Positions 51,118 through 60,392 are shown, counted from the stretch's first letter. The stretch: 64,000 nt of DNA from Sulfuricurvum sp. (GCA_028714915.1 JAQTLL010000005.1:124001-188000); one strand, 5' to 3'. Translations and numbers: made by a program. Notes: generated by a model not told the origin, from the letters alone.

Positions 51118-51858
51118 TCATGGGACTTCCCGATCATCCACATAATGTTTGGTCGCTTCAACTTTCCCCTCAGGAGTGTAATAGACCTCTACACCGTTGC
51201 GTTTGCCCTCTTTGTACTCACCAGTGATCCATAAACTTCCATCTGCGCGGTACTCTTTTTTCTCGCCATTTTGGACTCCGTTGGTATAGGCTGAGACACG
51301 GATAAACCGATTAGGGTCTTTAGTGAACTCGAACCACTCACCATCTGCAACAGGATCTCCCTCGGCATTAAAGATGACGGTAATGACTGATTCGAGTTCT
51401 CCAGTTTTTGGGTCATAGTCGATCTGAAAATCATGCATGGCATCCTTGAGCAGATTTACTCTGATGAGATTTCCCTCACGGGAATATTGTTTTCTCGACA
51501 GAAGTGCATCGTGTTCGTACAAACCAGTCTCTTTGAGTTTGCCGTTGGGATAAAACAGCAGCGCATTCCCGTGACGCTTTCCATCAGCATCCAACTCATA
51601 GATTTGTTTGACACAGCCGTTGTTCCACATCACTTTAGTGTTCGTGCCGGGAATGATTCGTTCTTTGATTAATAGGGTTTGCTCACCCGTATTGCATGAT
51701 TCATCAGTATCATTTGAACCGGGATCAACATAGGGGACTTTTTTGATCGGCACGATTGTATTGTCGTATCGGGGAATAAACGCCAATGCGATCAGGGCAA
51801 CGATCCCTACAAAGAGGCCTATATTTAGTCTCTGTTTAAATTCATCATCATAATTCAT
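51118..51858 (-). CDS. YwqK/MORN-repeat membrane-anchored protein
   Basis: A 246-residue protein with one TM helix (about 12-29) and MORN-like repeats in the rest: GKRHGNALLFYPNGKLKETG, then NGEKKEYRADGSLWITGEY, then KRNGVEVYYTPEGKVEATKH. The YwqK family is annotated as a toxin-antitoxin partner and often appears in immunity arrays. It overlaps the upstream protease-like gene by four bases. Confidence 0.78.
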   Translation of the reverse strand: MNYDDEFKQRLNIGLFVGIVALIALAFIPRYDNTIVPIKKVPYVDPGSNDTDESCNTGEQTLLIKERIIPGTNTKVMWNNGCVKQIYELDADGKRHGNALLFYPNGKLKETGLYEHDALLSRKQYSREGNLIRVNLLKDAMHDFQIDYDPKTGELESVITVIFNAEGDPVADGEWFEFTKDPNRFIRVSAYTNGVQNGEKKEYRADGSLWITGEYKEGKRNGVEVYYTPEGKVEATKHYVDDREVP

Positions 51859-53009
51859 GGTCGTTCCTGCTGAGAAGATTGGCTTTTCTCCGGAGAATTT
51901 ACATGATTATTGTTCAACAGATCAAAAAGCGTTTTGTCCGACATCATGATATTCTCAGTGGTAGTGAAATACCCGCACGGAACTTTGAGCAGATACAGGA
52001 TGGGAGAATCGTTTTTCTCTACATCGATATAATGGAGCGGCAATGGTTCAAAGAGGTAGCTGAACGTTCCACTTTTATTGCCGGTAATCTTGGTTTTTGG
52101 ATGATAGCGTGCCATCGCATAGGCAAACAGTAATGAACCGCTACGCGTCGTCTGATCGACGATGATCTCAACATCTCCGTTATATCGTGTTAATTTTGTA
52201 GACGGGACACGTTGGAGCTCTTTTGCTGAACCGTTCTCTTGAATCGTGGTAAAGATCTCCGTCCCAGATGGGATAAAGATGGAGAGAGTTTCCATGATTG
52301 CGCTGTAAAGCCCTCCGTCGGAATTGCGCAAGTCGATCGTGAGTTTAGAATGGTTCTCGATAATCTTTGCCAGTTGTGCCGGAGTGTCGCGGTTGAAATT
52401 TTCCAACGCGTAGGTGATCGATGCCGTGTTTTTGGAAAGGACGTTTGATGAGGGCCACACCCAAACCGTCTTTCGTGTCATGGTTTTGGTGATACGTTCC
52501 CCTCTATGCTCAAAGCTCAACGTGATATTGGAATCGTGAACTCCACGGAGCATATCACCGATCTCTTCCATGTTTTTAGCGGTAATATCGACCCTGTCGA
52601 TGGCATAGATAGCATCACCCGCCACAAGTCCGCTCTCAAGCGCCGGAGAGTGTTCAAATACCTTTTTTATCGTTACCGCACCTGTAGGGTTTTTACGCTC
52701 TATCGTCACACCGATTCCGGCAGTAGCTCGGGTATCATATCTCAAGATAGAGAGCCCTTTGATTTCGTCACGATCGATGATCGATTTAAGCTGTGGCCGC
52801 GTAATAGTGCAGAGTAATTCTCCCTTCGGATCATACGCACACTTCCCCTCTGAAGATGTACGAATCAGCTCAAGTGTCTCATTTTTCTTCGCCTCATCAT
52901 AAAACGATTGAAGATACTTGCTCAGATTAACGGATATTGGCTGTTCAATATCCTGAGTGGCATACAACATCGATAGAGGGACAAGTACCGCGAATAAGAG
53001 CTTTTTCAT
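51855..53009 (-). CDS. Exported PDZ / S41-like protease, possibly degenerate
   Basis: A 384-residue protein with a signal peptide (MKKLLFAVLVPLSMLYA), a PDZ domain (about 95-180: GIGVTIERKNPTGAVTIKKV, LVAGDAIYAIDRVDI) and a C-terminal-processing-protease-like domain (LTIDLRNSDGGLY near 220-232). Where the S41 Ser-Lys dyad should be, there is TTRSGSLLFAYAM and TGNKSGTF, so the serine may be kept but the lysine position is uncertain. AGGAAGCCCAT precedes the ATG; a longer frame overlapping the upstream gene was rejected. Confidence 0.7.
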   Translation of the reverse strand: MKKLLFAVLVPLSMLYATQDIEQPISVNLSKYLQSFYDEAKKNETLELIRTSSEGKCAYDPKGELLCTITRPQLKSIIDRDEIKGLSILRYDTRATAGIGVTIERKNPTGAVTIKKVFEHSPALESGLVAGDAIYAIDRVDITAKNMEEIGDMLRGVHDSNITLSFEHRGERITKTMTRKTVWVWPSSNVLSKNTASITYALENFNRDTPAQLAKIIENHSKLTIDLRNSDGGLYSAIMETLSIFIPSGTEIFTTIQENGSAKELQRVPSTKLTRYNGDVEIIVDQTTRSGSLLFAYAMARYHPKTKITGNKSGTFSYLFEPLPLHYIDVEKNDSPILYLLKVPCGYFTTTENIMMSDKTLFDLLNNNHVNSPEKSQSSQQERP

Positions 53010-53097
53010 ATGGGCTTCCTCGTAATGCAGGAGATTTCGTAAGCTTTTAAGGCTGCTTCGAGCGCCGATATTTTTCTCACATTTATCCTCCAGTTCC

Positions 53098-53439
53098 CTA
53101 TACAATGTATCTGCGATATACGAGAAAAGCAACCATCATAACCAAAGCGGTATTAAGGATGGTGTGACGGATCGAGTTAATCTTTTGCTGGTTATCCTCG
53201 CTCAGTTCAACGCCAAACGATTCGATGAGATAAGGGCTCAAGTGCGTAAAACTTACCCATAAAAGTCCGAGAGAAAAGAGGATAAAAATAGGTAAGGAAA
53301 CAATGAGCAAAACACTGGGAGCCGTATCGCTGTCTCGAATCATCTCTATTCCCACTGAACCGAAAACATAGAGTGCAAAACCCCAAATGGCTATGGAGAG
53401 GAGATGGGCGGCGATGATTTTGAGAGTATCGGATTTCAT
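53098..53439 (-). CDS. 113-aa three-helix membrane protein
   Basis: Hydrophobic segments at about 8-30, 44-66 and 92-110, with a short loop carrying a SFGVELSEDNQQK segment. No family recognised. It overlaps the upstream gene by four bases. Confidence 0.65.
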   Translation of the reverse strand: MKSDTLKIIAAHLLSIAIWGFALYVFGSVGIEMIRDSDTAPSVLLIVSLPIFILFSLGLLWVSFTHLSPYLIESFGVELSEDNQQKINSIRHTILNTALVMMVAFLVYRRYIV

Positions 53440-54014
53440 GACTGATTCCTTGTGATACGGTATGTCTCAAAAGCTTTGATCGCTGCTTCTATCACTTGTT
53501 TGTTTTTCAGATCGTTTCGGAGATAGGAAAGCATAAACAGCACTTTATTTCCCTCTTTCCATGTTGCTTTAATGATATGTTGTCCCTTGTTTACCGGGCT
53601 ATGGGGGTCACTAAGCCCCTCATACAGTTCACATATCTGCGTATGCGAAAACAGCAGTATTTCATTTCTGCGCACTTTTCCTTTGTGATTTATAAAATAG
53701 CGAATGATCCCTTTATCCCCGACAACGATTAATGGAAAAACCATAAAATTTCTTAATGAATAAAAAACAAAATACCAACTGGATGAAAGAACGATTGCAG
53801 CGATAATACCTTCTGGATGATCTTTTGCAAAAGTCCAATACAAGATTCCAATTGATAGCGCCGCACCCAATAAACTGAAAATAAGATCGATACTGCTTGC
53901 TGCAAGCATAGACCAAAAATCTTTTTTCACATCAATCTCTTGGATATAGAGTGGCTTGCCTATCTCATGCGGAAGTTTGATCCCGTAGCGGTTTAAGAGG
54001 TCGTTAGCCATCAT
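53436..54014 (-). CDS. 192-aa membrane protein with bacterial-PH-like C-terminus
   Basis: Two TM segments (about 35-60 and 68-86) are followed by a soluble beta-rich region (IVVGDKGIIRYFINHKGKVRRNEI, partly quoted; TQICELYEGL; KATWKEGNKVLFM) that resembles bacterial pleckstrin-homology domains. Coupled to both neighbours by ATGA overlaps. Confidence 0.62.
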   Translation of the reverse strand: MMANDLLNRYGIKLPHEIGKPLYIQEIDVKKDFWSMLAASSIDLIFSLLGAALSIGILYWTFAKDHPEGIIAAIVLSSSWYFVFYSLRNFMVFPLIVVGDKGIIRYFINHKGKVRRNEILLFSHTQICELYEGLSDPHSPVNKGQHIIKATWKEGNKVLFMLSYLRNDLKNKQVIEAAIKAFETYRITRNQS

Positions 54015-55276
54015 TGTCTCACCACGATTTCATAGATCAATTTCTCATTTTTCGGTGTATAGACAATTCGAAGAGTGAAATTCCCATCGATAGCTCCCTC
54101 ATAGTTAAACTCCATGCCGGCTTTGATTGCCCTGTCGAGCGTCCATGTTCTTTCGCTTTGATCGGTACTGATTTTATTCGGTGTTTGACCGTAGATCAAT
54201 TCATATAGTTTTTGAATGGTGATCGAATTCAGCCCTAAACCGGTTTCGGGATTCGTGATCGTATCACTCAGCGTGATCGTATAATCGGTGAATGCAAGGG
54301 TACTTCCTAACAGATCCACATAGGAATTAGGCGCTGTGGCAGATTTCCAATCATGGTTGTCGTTCAGCACAATCTCAAACCAGCGTTTCAGAGGATCGAT
54401 GTTGAATTTACCCTGTTTTAAAATACGCTCTACAAACAGCGGCGATGCGTCTATCTCGTTTAATGCGATGCCCGTATTGTAATTATCGTAGATATCGATT
54501 TGGTCTGTTTTATAGAGCTGTTTCAAAGCGATGATATAGTGGTATTTTGCCATTTGTAAGTCATCCATGCGCACACTCTCATTTCCAAGGTAGTAATTCA
54601 CCTCTTTGCCGTACGGGTCACTCATGTAAGCTTTCATCCACAATAAATCAGCGATCTTCTTGCTCTTCTCGAAATAGAGCTGTCCCAGATGACTCGTACA
54701 GGCACTCAGATTTTTCGCATCGCCGCGAATGAGATAGTCTCGCGCTTTCGAGATGTTATGATCCTCCATCAGCATCTCGCCAAGAACGCATAGGTTCTCT
54801 TCTCTTCCCGCTGCAATCGACTTTTCATACCATCTGGTTGCCCAGATATGATCGGGTTCAAGATGGCGGTAGAGCACGGCGATGGATGCGGTGAGATTGG
54901 CCTCTTGAGCTTTCGGATCGTCAATCAGACCAGAAACATTATGGTCATAGGCGGCAATCAAATATTTCAGAGCAAGCTGTTCATCGGTATTTTGCAGATT
55001 CGCTCCGATATAAAATTCTTTGCATGCATCGACATTCTCTGCACATGCCTTTTGTTGATCGGGTTGAGAGTATTTATTGAAGAGTTCATTGAGGTTCATC
55101 TCTTCAATCGGTTTTTCTTTGGTCAGCTGATAATAGATCACCGCTCCGACACTTCCCATCAACATTACAACGAGTAGAATGATAAGGGGCTTTTTCCCGG
55201 AACGGCGCATGATGGCAAATAGTGCACCTATTACGACAACTTGGATGATGGCTAAGGCTATTTCATAGGGGGTCAT
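54011..55276 (-). CDS. Membrane-anchored TPR/Sel1-like protein
   Basis: A 421-residue protein with two TM helices (about 5-22 and 30-50) and a large periplasmic domain of helical pairs in the Sel1/TPR style (YLIAAYDHNVSGL, WATRWYEKSIAAG, ARDYLIRGDAKNL, QMAKYHYIIALKQL). The last 50 residues form a beta hairpin domain ending IYEIVVRQ. Two cysteines (ACAENVDACKEFY) could form a disulfide. Confidence 0.7.
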   Translation of the reverse strand: MTPYEIALAIIQVVVIGALFAIMRRSGKKPLIILLVVMLMGSVGAVIYYQLTKEKPIEEMNLNELFNKYSQPDQQKACAENVDACKEFYIGANLQNTDEQLALKYLIAAYDHNVSGLIDDPKAQEANLTASIAVLYRHLEPDHIWATRWYEKSIAAGREENLCVLGEMLMEDHNISKARDYLIRGDAKNLSACTSHLGQLYFEKSKKIADLLWMKAYMSDPYGKEVNYYLGNESVRMDDLQMAKYHYIIALKQLYKTDQIDIYDNYNTGIALNEIDASPLFVERILKQGKFNIDPLKRWFEIVLNDNHDWKSATAPNSYVDLLGSTLAFTDYTITLSDTITNPETGLGLNSITIQKLYELIYGQTPNKISTDQSERTWTLDRAIKAGMEFNYEGAIDGNFTLRIVYTPKNEKLIYEIVVRQ

Positions 55277-55283
55277 CTTATTC

Positions 55284-55604
55284 TCACTTATCAGGGGTCA
55301 GATTGAAATTGACCGGATGGTTAGCTGTGGATACATAGAGGTAATTGGCACAATATTTCAACACGTCGAAATTCAGTTCCTCTACATGGTGCAAATATTC
55401 ATCGAAGATACGCAGATACCACGCTTCATAGTCGTTTTCACGCAATAACAGATTATTCATCCAGTCAGGTTCATGATGGCGGTATAGCCAGTGGGACTGG
55501 CACTCAGGACACTGCTTCAGCACGAGATGATCAGTATTGGAGTGAAAGAGGACTTTGATTTCGCTCAGAGTATCACTGTTACAGCAGTTGTTATTTAGAT
55601 CCAT
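55284..55604 (-). CDS. Small zinc-ribbon-like protein, unknown
   Basis: A 106-residue protein with NNNCCNSDTL at the start and QCPECQSHWLYRHHEPDW at about 33-50, giving a likely CC-CxxC metal site. The rest is helical. No family recognised; the compact form resembles immunity-type proteins. Confidence 0.62.
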   Translation of the reverse strand: MDLNNNCCNSDTLSEIKVLFHSNTDHLVLKQCPECQSHWLYRHHEPDWMNNLLLRENDYEAWYLRIFDEYLHHVEELNFDVLKYCANYLYVSTANHPVNFNLTPDK

Positions 55605-55618
55605 TTATTTTCCACCCA

Positions 55619-55993
55619 TCAAATACGCTTCGATACAACATAACGAGTATAAATATCTTCAATCCCCGCTTCTCTGCATTTTTGTTTTATAAATTCGTAC
55701 TCTTCAGGAATCTCTTCACCGTAAAAAAATCCATCTGATAATACTCTCAAATAGCATTTTAGGTACTCTATATAGTTTTCCTCTTTGTTTTCCACCTGAG
55801 ATACAAAACTATTCAAATAAAAATCATAATTTGTCACTTCATATCGTGTAGGTTCATCGTCAAAACTAACATTGTCCCATCTAGATTTCAGACCAAAAGC
55901 TTCATAAACTTCATTACACATAATGTCGAGTTTCTCTTCATGGGAGGTTTTAGGATCGAGATAAATCTCTTTTTGTGTCTGTTCTTTTTTCAT
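55619..55993 (-). CDS. 124-aa acidic soluble protein, unknown
   Basis: A Glu/Tyr-rich helical protein (KEENYIEYLKCYLRVLSDGF near 69-88) with no recognised family. Its ATG overlaps the stop of the WG-repeat gene by four bases. Confidence 0.6.
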   Translation of the reverse strand: MKKEQTQKEIYLDPKTSHEEKLDIMCNEVYEAFGLKSRWDNVSFDDEPTRYEVTNYDFYLNSFVSQVENKEENYIEYLKCYLRVLSDGFFYGEEIPEEYEFIKQKCREAGIEDIYTRYVVSKRI

Positions 55994-57648
55994 CCCGTCT
56001 CTCTTGTATGATCTATCAACTCCAAATCCTCGTAATTGATCCCCAAACTCACACTACCGCCATCTATCTTCTCAAACACCACCGGCAGTTCAACCTCAAA
56101 ATCAAAAATATCCCCGCTCACCGGATAATACCACCCAATAGTTCCCTGTGTCGGATCAGAGAGGACCTCTTGATAGCGTTCGATGATCTCGCACGCTCTG
56201 ACCTGCACCCGCGCTCCCCAGATTCTGGCGAACATGAAATCTTTTTGCGAATGCAAAGGGGGAAAGAGTGCGAGATACTCTCTAAGGCTCATCGAAAAGC
56301 GTTTGTCATGAAACGATTCATAATACCCATACAGCTTTCGCAGCAAATCACTATAGGGATCATCGCCGTAGGTGTCAAAATCGACGATGACACTGCCGCC
56401 ATCAAACACCGCCCAGCGATTATCCTCCCTGACATAAAAGAACCTGCTCTCTTCACCCAGTATCTCATCGTAGCGTGTCGGAATGATTAGCTCACCATCA
56501 TGGAACACTCCCCATTTTGTGCCGTCACGCACGATAAAGGAACCAGTTTTATTGAGGATGATCTCATCGTACACTGCGGGGATGACGATTTCACCCGTTT
56601 TATCGATCACGAATGCTTTTCCATCCTCTTCTAAGATAGCATGTCCGTAGTTGAAAAAACTCCAATCCGCGAACCTGCACGCGATCACTTCTCCCCCCGC
56701 ATCATCGACATATCCATAGAGACCGCTTTGTGCATCACGCACCGCACGCATCCCCTCATGACCATCACACATGATTTCTCCGTACCAGCGGCTTAGCGGT
56801 ATGATCTGATTGTTTTGCGGGTCAAAGCGGCAGAGGTGAAATCTCCCCTCCTCGCTTTGGTCGATAAAACGGTTTTTATAGTCCAAGGTATCGAATAGGG
56901 CTGTTGTGCTGATGACATTGAGTGAATTAAGATCGATCAATACGGCGGGGATGTCGATGAGGCTCTCTCGTGAGTCTGGGATCATCAGGGCGCACTGTAC
57001 CAGAGGATGCTCCCAAATGATACGCTCATACATACACTCCACATGGACACGACGCCCTTTGAAATCGATAATGCCGTATTTGCCCTGAGTGTTTTGGATG
57101 ATGCCGTAGTGGTGGATACTAAACTCGATAGGGAGTCTCTCCCCCTCTTTGCACGCGGGATAGAGTATCTCATCTCCCTGTCGGATCAGGTGATAGGTCT
57201 CCAAGCCATCGATGAACCACACGATCTCATCCCCCTCTCTCGCCTCTTCGCACTCCGTAACGCTGTAGGGGGTGATATGTTCGATCCTCTCGGATAATCG
57301 TTCAATCATTTCTTCATCGCTCAACACTTCTTCCAAAGTGATCGGAGCGATACGGGCTTCTATCGGTGCTTTGAGCTGCATACTCCATCGTTTTGTTCTA
57401 CGCAATGACGATTCATAGTCATGTTTCCATACCGTCGCTTCCTCCGCGCTCAGTAACAAAGATCGTGCCGTCCATTCGCGCAGGGTTCCGTCCTCTTCTC
57501 TTTGGGAACAATGTAGGAGATAAAAGAACGTATCGAGAGAGAGGATGTTACCCGAGAGGAGCGATTCTCTCAGCGCTGAGTTGTTTTCACACTGTTGCAG
57601 GGAGCGAAGAGCGGTGCAGGTTTGGAGATAATGTTTAAAATTTGTCAC
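55990..57648 (-). CDS. WG-repeat protein
   Basis: A 552-residue cytoplasmic protein with WG-type beta repeats between about residues 190 and 430: KYGIIDFKGRRVH, LYGYVDDAGGEVIACRF, KAFVIDKTGEIVIPAVYDEI, KWGVFHDGELIIPTRYDEI and RWAVFDGGSVIVDF. The N-terminal 150 residues are helical. WG repeats are beta-propeller-like or solenoid binding modules frequent in accessory regions. Upstream lies the small exported family protein. Confidence 0.8.
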   Translation of the reverse strand: MTNFKHYLQTCTALRSLQQCENNSALRESLLSGNILSLDTFFYLLHCSQREEDGTLREWTARSLLLSAEEATVWKHDYESSLRRTKRWSMQLKAPIEARIAPITLEEVLSDEEMIERLSERIEHITPYSVTECEEAREGDEIVWFIDGLETYHLIRQGDEILYPACKEGERLPIEFSIHHYGIIQNTQGKYGIIDFKGRRVHVECMYERIIWEHPLVQCALMIPDSRESLIDIPAVLIDLNSLNVISTTALFDTLDYKNRFIDQSEEGRFHLCRFDPQNNQIIPLSRWYGEIMCDGHEGMRAVRDAQSGLYGYVDDAGGEVIACRFADWSFFNYGHAILEEDGKAFVIDKTGEIVIPAVYDEIILNKTGSFIVRDGTKWGVFHDGELIIPTRYDEILGEESRFFYVREDNRWAVFDGGSVIVDFDTYGDDPYSDLLRKLYGYYESFHDKRFSMSLREYLALFPPLHSQKDFMFARIWGARVQVRACEIIERYQEVLSDPTQGTIGWYYPVSGDIFDFEVELPVVFEKIDGGSVSLGINYEDLELIDHTRETG

Positions 57649-57683
57649 CGGATACCGCCATATTCATTTACACGAATCATATT

Positions 57684-57941
57684 TTATTTTTGTTTGTCAG
57701 CATCAAGAAGTTGATTCACTTCATCCAAAGTTTTACCTAATCTTTTAGATGTCTCAAGTTCTTCAGTAGCTTTTTTTTCTTTTTGATCCAATTTCATGAA
57801 TTGCTTCATAAACTCATCATCTGACATCGTTTGATTTATATCATTCGATTTGATTTTTTTAGAAGAGTTAATGGTTTCTGCATGAGCATAATTACTGATA
57901 AGTATTGTTACTAAGAGGATGGACGATAGCAGTTTGTTCAT
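57684..57941 (-). CDS. Small exported protein, family copy 2
   Basis: An 85-residue protein with a signal peptide (MNKLLSSILLVTILISNYAHA) and the same mature pattern as the protein at 47540-47794: MSDDEFMKQFMKLDQKEKKA, then GKTLDEVNQLLDADKQK. Its ATG overlaps the stop of the fused HD-hydrolase gene by four bases. Confidence 0.77.
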   Translation of the reverse strand: MNKLLSSILLVTILISNYAHAETINSSKKIKSNDINQTMSDDEFMKQFMKLDQKEKKATEELETSKRLGKTLDEVNQLLDADKQK

Positions 57942-59416
57942 GATTCTTTTCCTATTGTTTGATCTTGGTATAGCTCTATCTTCCGTAGCAACCTCTCCGA
58001 TAAATCCTCCGACGCTTCATGCAACGCACTCCACAGCACCCGTGCTTCGCTCAGGTACTTTTGCTTTTTCGCTTCGTCCCAGTGTGCCGGAACTCCGGTG
58101 AGGTTGGTGATCCGATCAGAGAGTTTCACACACCATACCCAGCGCGGCTTTGCTTTGATCCGAGAGAGGGAGTCTTCCATCTGCGCTTGTTTATCCCCGA
58201 CGAGTTTGTTTTTCGTGAGAGCCGATACGGCATCGGCGATGGTCTCACCGAACGCCTCTTTGACATCGTGGTACTCTATGGCGGTATCCTCGATGGTGTC
58301 GTGCAAGAGTGCGGCGATGATGGCGTTTTCCTGATCCTCTATGCTAAATCCATCGTTACGGGTTCCGACCATCGTATGGGTTGCTACACTCATGAGATGG
58401 TGGAGGTACGGAAAACCCATTGGGGTCATCTGAGCACCGTGCGCTTTGGCGGCGAAGGTGATCGCTTCGATGATCTTCTCCGGCAGAACACGCTCATGAA
58501 CCTCCAGCATCTCATCGATCTCATCTTCGCTCAAAATCTCTGGTGACAAACCAAAACGTCTCTCCCCTGCATCAGGAGGATAGACGAACGGATTTTCCCC
58601 CATCGTTTTTCGGGCGTAGTGGCGGAGGTTTTTGAGCGCTTGGGAGATGGTTTTGATATCCGATTCACCGCACACTTCGACCTCCTCCAGCAATGACTGT
58701 GCCGCCCTATGACTGAGATTGGAGAGGAGTCTTTCACGGCATGTTTCATCGATGACGTTGTAAGCACGAACCAAATCGTCTTTGTCGATGGTGCGCAAGA
58801 ACGTTTGAATATCCCTATCCTCTGCACTCAGTAAAAACTGTACCAGCACCCCGTCGGCTCCGGCGAAGAACTGCTTGATCGTCCCCACATGGCGCTCTAT
58901 CCCATGGAAGCTGTGATCTCCCCCCTCTTCGATGATTATACTGCACCCTTCCAAGAGGTTAGCGGCATCGGAGTAATCGAGCACCTCGTCCCCTTTTTGG
59001 AGGAGTACGAGGATATTGTCCTGATTAACCGTGCTCGGGGTGAGTGACTTAAGGGTCTCCAAATGCGACTCGTTCCACTCATAGCGGCTGTTGTCATAGA
59101 AGTTCTCTCCGCCGCTAATGCCCAACGCACGAGAGAGGGTCTCATAAGGACGAACGGCGGGATTGATAAGGACGGCTTTGAGATTGTATTTGGCGGCTAA
59201 ATGGAGGGTATAAAATCCCCCCAACGAACTGCCGATGAGCATCACCGTCTCGATACGCCGAAACGTCTCGATCAGCTCCGAGAGGGTCGCGATGGCAAGT
59301 GCGGGGTTGGTCGGCAGTGATGGGGCAATGATACCGTCGGAGCGGAAAAGCGGTCGCAACAGCGTCGCCTTGCTCCCCTCCCCGCTTCCGCCGAATCCGT
59401 GTATGTAGATGATCAT
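57938..59416 (-). CDS. Three-domain fusion: YqiA-type hydrolase, FliG-C-like domain, HD hydrolase
   Basis: A 492-residue protein. Residues 1-185 are an alpha/beta hydrolase of the YqiA (UPF0227) type: IYIHGFGGSGEG, nucleophile Ser64 in IGSSLGGFY, Asp143 and His168 in GGDHSFHG. Residues about 197-275 follow the FliG C-terminal pattern (RDIQTFLRTIDKDDLVRAY, ERLLSNLSHRAAQSLLEE, then a helix ending RHYARKTMGEN). Residues about 300-485 are a RelA/SpoT-type HD domain (KAHGAQMTPMGFPYLHH, ALLHDTIEDT, VKLSDRITNL) paralogous to that encoded at 45164. No stop or frame break separates the parts. It is coupled to the genes on both sides by overlaps. Confidence 0.82.
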   Translation of the reverse strand: MIIYIHGFGGSGEGSKATLLRPLFRSDGIIAPSLPTNPALAIATLSELIETFRRIETVMLIGSSLGGFYTLHLAAKYNLKAVLINPAVRPYETLSRALGISGGENFYDNSRYEWNESHLETLKSLTPSTVNQDNILVLLQKGDEVLDYSDAANLLEGCSIIIEEGGDHSFHGIERHVGTIKQFFAGADGVLVQFLLSAEDRDIQTFLRTIDKDDLVRAYNVIDETCRERLLSNLSHRAAQSLLEEVEVCGESDIKTISQALKNLRHYARKTMGENPFVYPPDAGERRFGLSPEILSEDEIDEMLEVHERVLPEKIIEAITFAAKAHGAQMTPMGFPYLHHLMSVATHTMVGTRNDGFSIEDQENAIIAALLHDTIEDTAIEYHDVKEAFGETIADAVSALTKNKLVGDKQAQMEDSLSRIKAKPRWVWCVKLSDRITNLTGVPAHWDEAKKQKYLSEARVLWSALHEASEDLSERLLRKIELYQDQTIGKES

Positions 59417-59811
59417 GGTTGCTCCTCCGTTTTATCGTAAATAACATCACCGAAAAAAATCTGAACTCCGGCTGAAAAGGTGAGCTTGTCGGCTAATTTC
59501 ATAGAGCCGTTATCTTCACCTATAGAGAGTTCAACATACTGACTCAAAAGCTCCCGCATGATCGTTTTGAACTTTTCTGCGTTATCAATATCAGAGCGCT
59601 GTACGCCACACAACGAGAGTGCATCATCGGTATTCAAAAATTTCTCATAATAGCTTGGTACTTTTGCTTCGACGATAGCATATATTTTCTCAGGAGTATT
59701 CAGATGTGCCAACCCCTCATCCACGTACGCTTGTATCTTGGCGGCTATCTCATCGTGTCGAGCAAGCTCTTCTGTATCGGTCTCAAAGTGATCCACTATC
59801 TCATTCGCCAT
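59413..59811 (-). CDS. 132-aa acidic soluble protein, unknown
   Basis: A helical, Glu/Asp-rich protein (DEIAAKIQAYVDEGLAHLN near 20-38) without recognised motifs. It overlaps the fusion gene start by four bases and so is translated together with it. Confidence 0.62.
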   Translation of the reverse strand: MANEIVDHFETDTEELARHDEIAAKIQAYVDEGLAHLNTPEKIYAIVEAKVPSYYEKFLNTDDALSLCGVQRSDIDNAEKFKTIMRELLSQYVELSIGEDNGSMKLADKLTFSAGVQIFFGDVIYDKTEEQP

Positions 59812-59828
59812 TTAGTTCCTTTGTCTCA

Positions 59829-60308
59829 TCAAAATTCAAATCGCAGTTTCATATTCTCGATCACGACATCGAGGATAGGTGCTTTGGTTTGGGTGGTGAT
59901 GCGGTTGTGTTCTTGTTCGATCGATTGCAGTGGAGCGGGGACACTGTAGCGGTAGATACGATCACGGTATTTGATCCAGAGTTTGAAGCCGTCATAGAGG
60001 ATACCGATCTTTTCGGTGTGGGAATAGCTGAATGCGCCTTTTTTCTTGGCAAAGATCAAATCGGCGACGAACGTATTAGGGACATTGGTCGGCTCGATAT
60101 TAGCCTCACGGAGGATATACTCACCATCCGCCCAACCGCCGAGAGCATTCACCCCGATCACTCCGCCGCTGATCCGAAAACCGACGGCGGAGAAAGCGAC
60201 GACTTCTTGGGAGCTAAAAGCATAGTCGCTGTTTTCTTCGTTTAGGTAGGTAGGATCGGAAGCAATCAAAAATAATGGCAAGACAAAAACAGTAAATATT
60301 CTAATCAT
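59829..60308 (-). CDS. Exported beta-rich protein, unknown
   Basis: A 159-residue protein with a signal peptide (MIRIFTVFVLPLFLIA) and a mature part of beta strands (GFRISGGVIGVNALGGW, then GILYDGFKLWIKYRDRIYRY). An AGGGGAG site seven bases before the ATG at 60308 supports that start over the TTG one codon earlier. Confidence 0.65.
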   Translation of the reverse strand: MIRIFTVFVLPLFLIASDPTYLNEENSDYAFSSQEVVAFSAVGFRISGGVIGVNALGGWADGEYILREANIEPTNVPNTFVADLIFAKKKGAFSYSHTEKIGILYDGFKLWIKYRDRIYRYSVPAPLQSIEQEHNRITTQTKAPILDVVIENMKLRFEF

Positions 60309-60361
60309 CAACTAACTCCCCTTTAATCATCACTTACAATCTAATCCACAATAGTCGTCGT

Positions 60362-60380
60362 AAAACCAAAATTTGGTTTT
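60362..60380. terminator. Inverted repeat AAAACCAAA / TTTGGTTTT
   Basis: Nine-base arms separated by one base lie in the 84-base gap between two minus-strand genes. It would form a weak terminator-like hairpin in either direction, with the U-rich arm itself serving as the tail. Confidence 0.4.
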
Positions 60381-60392
60381 GACGCATTCAAA

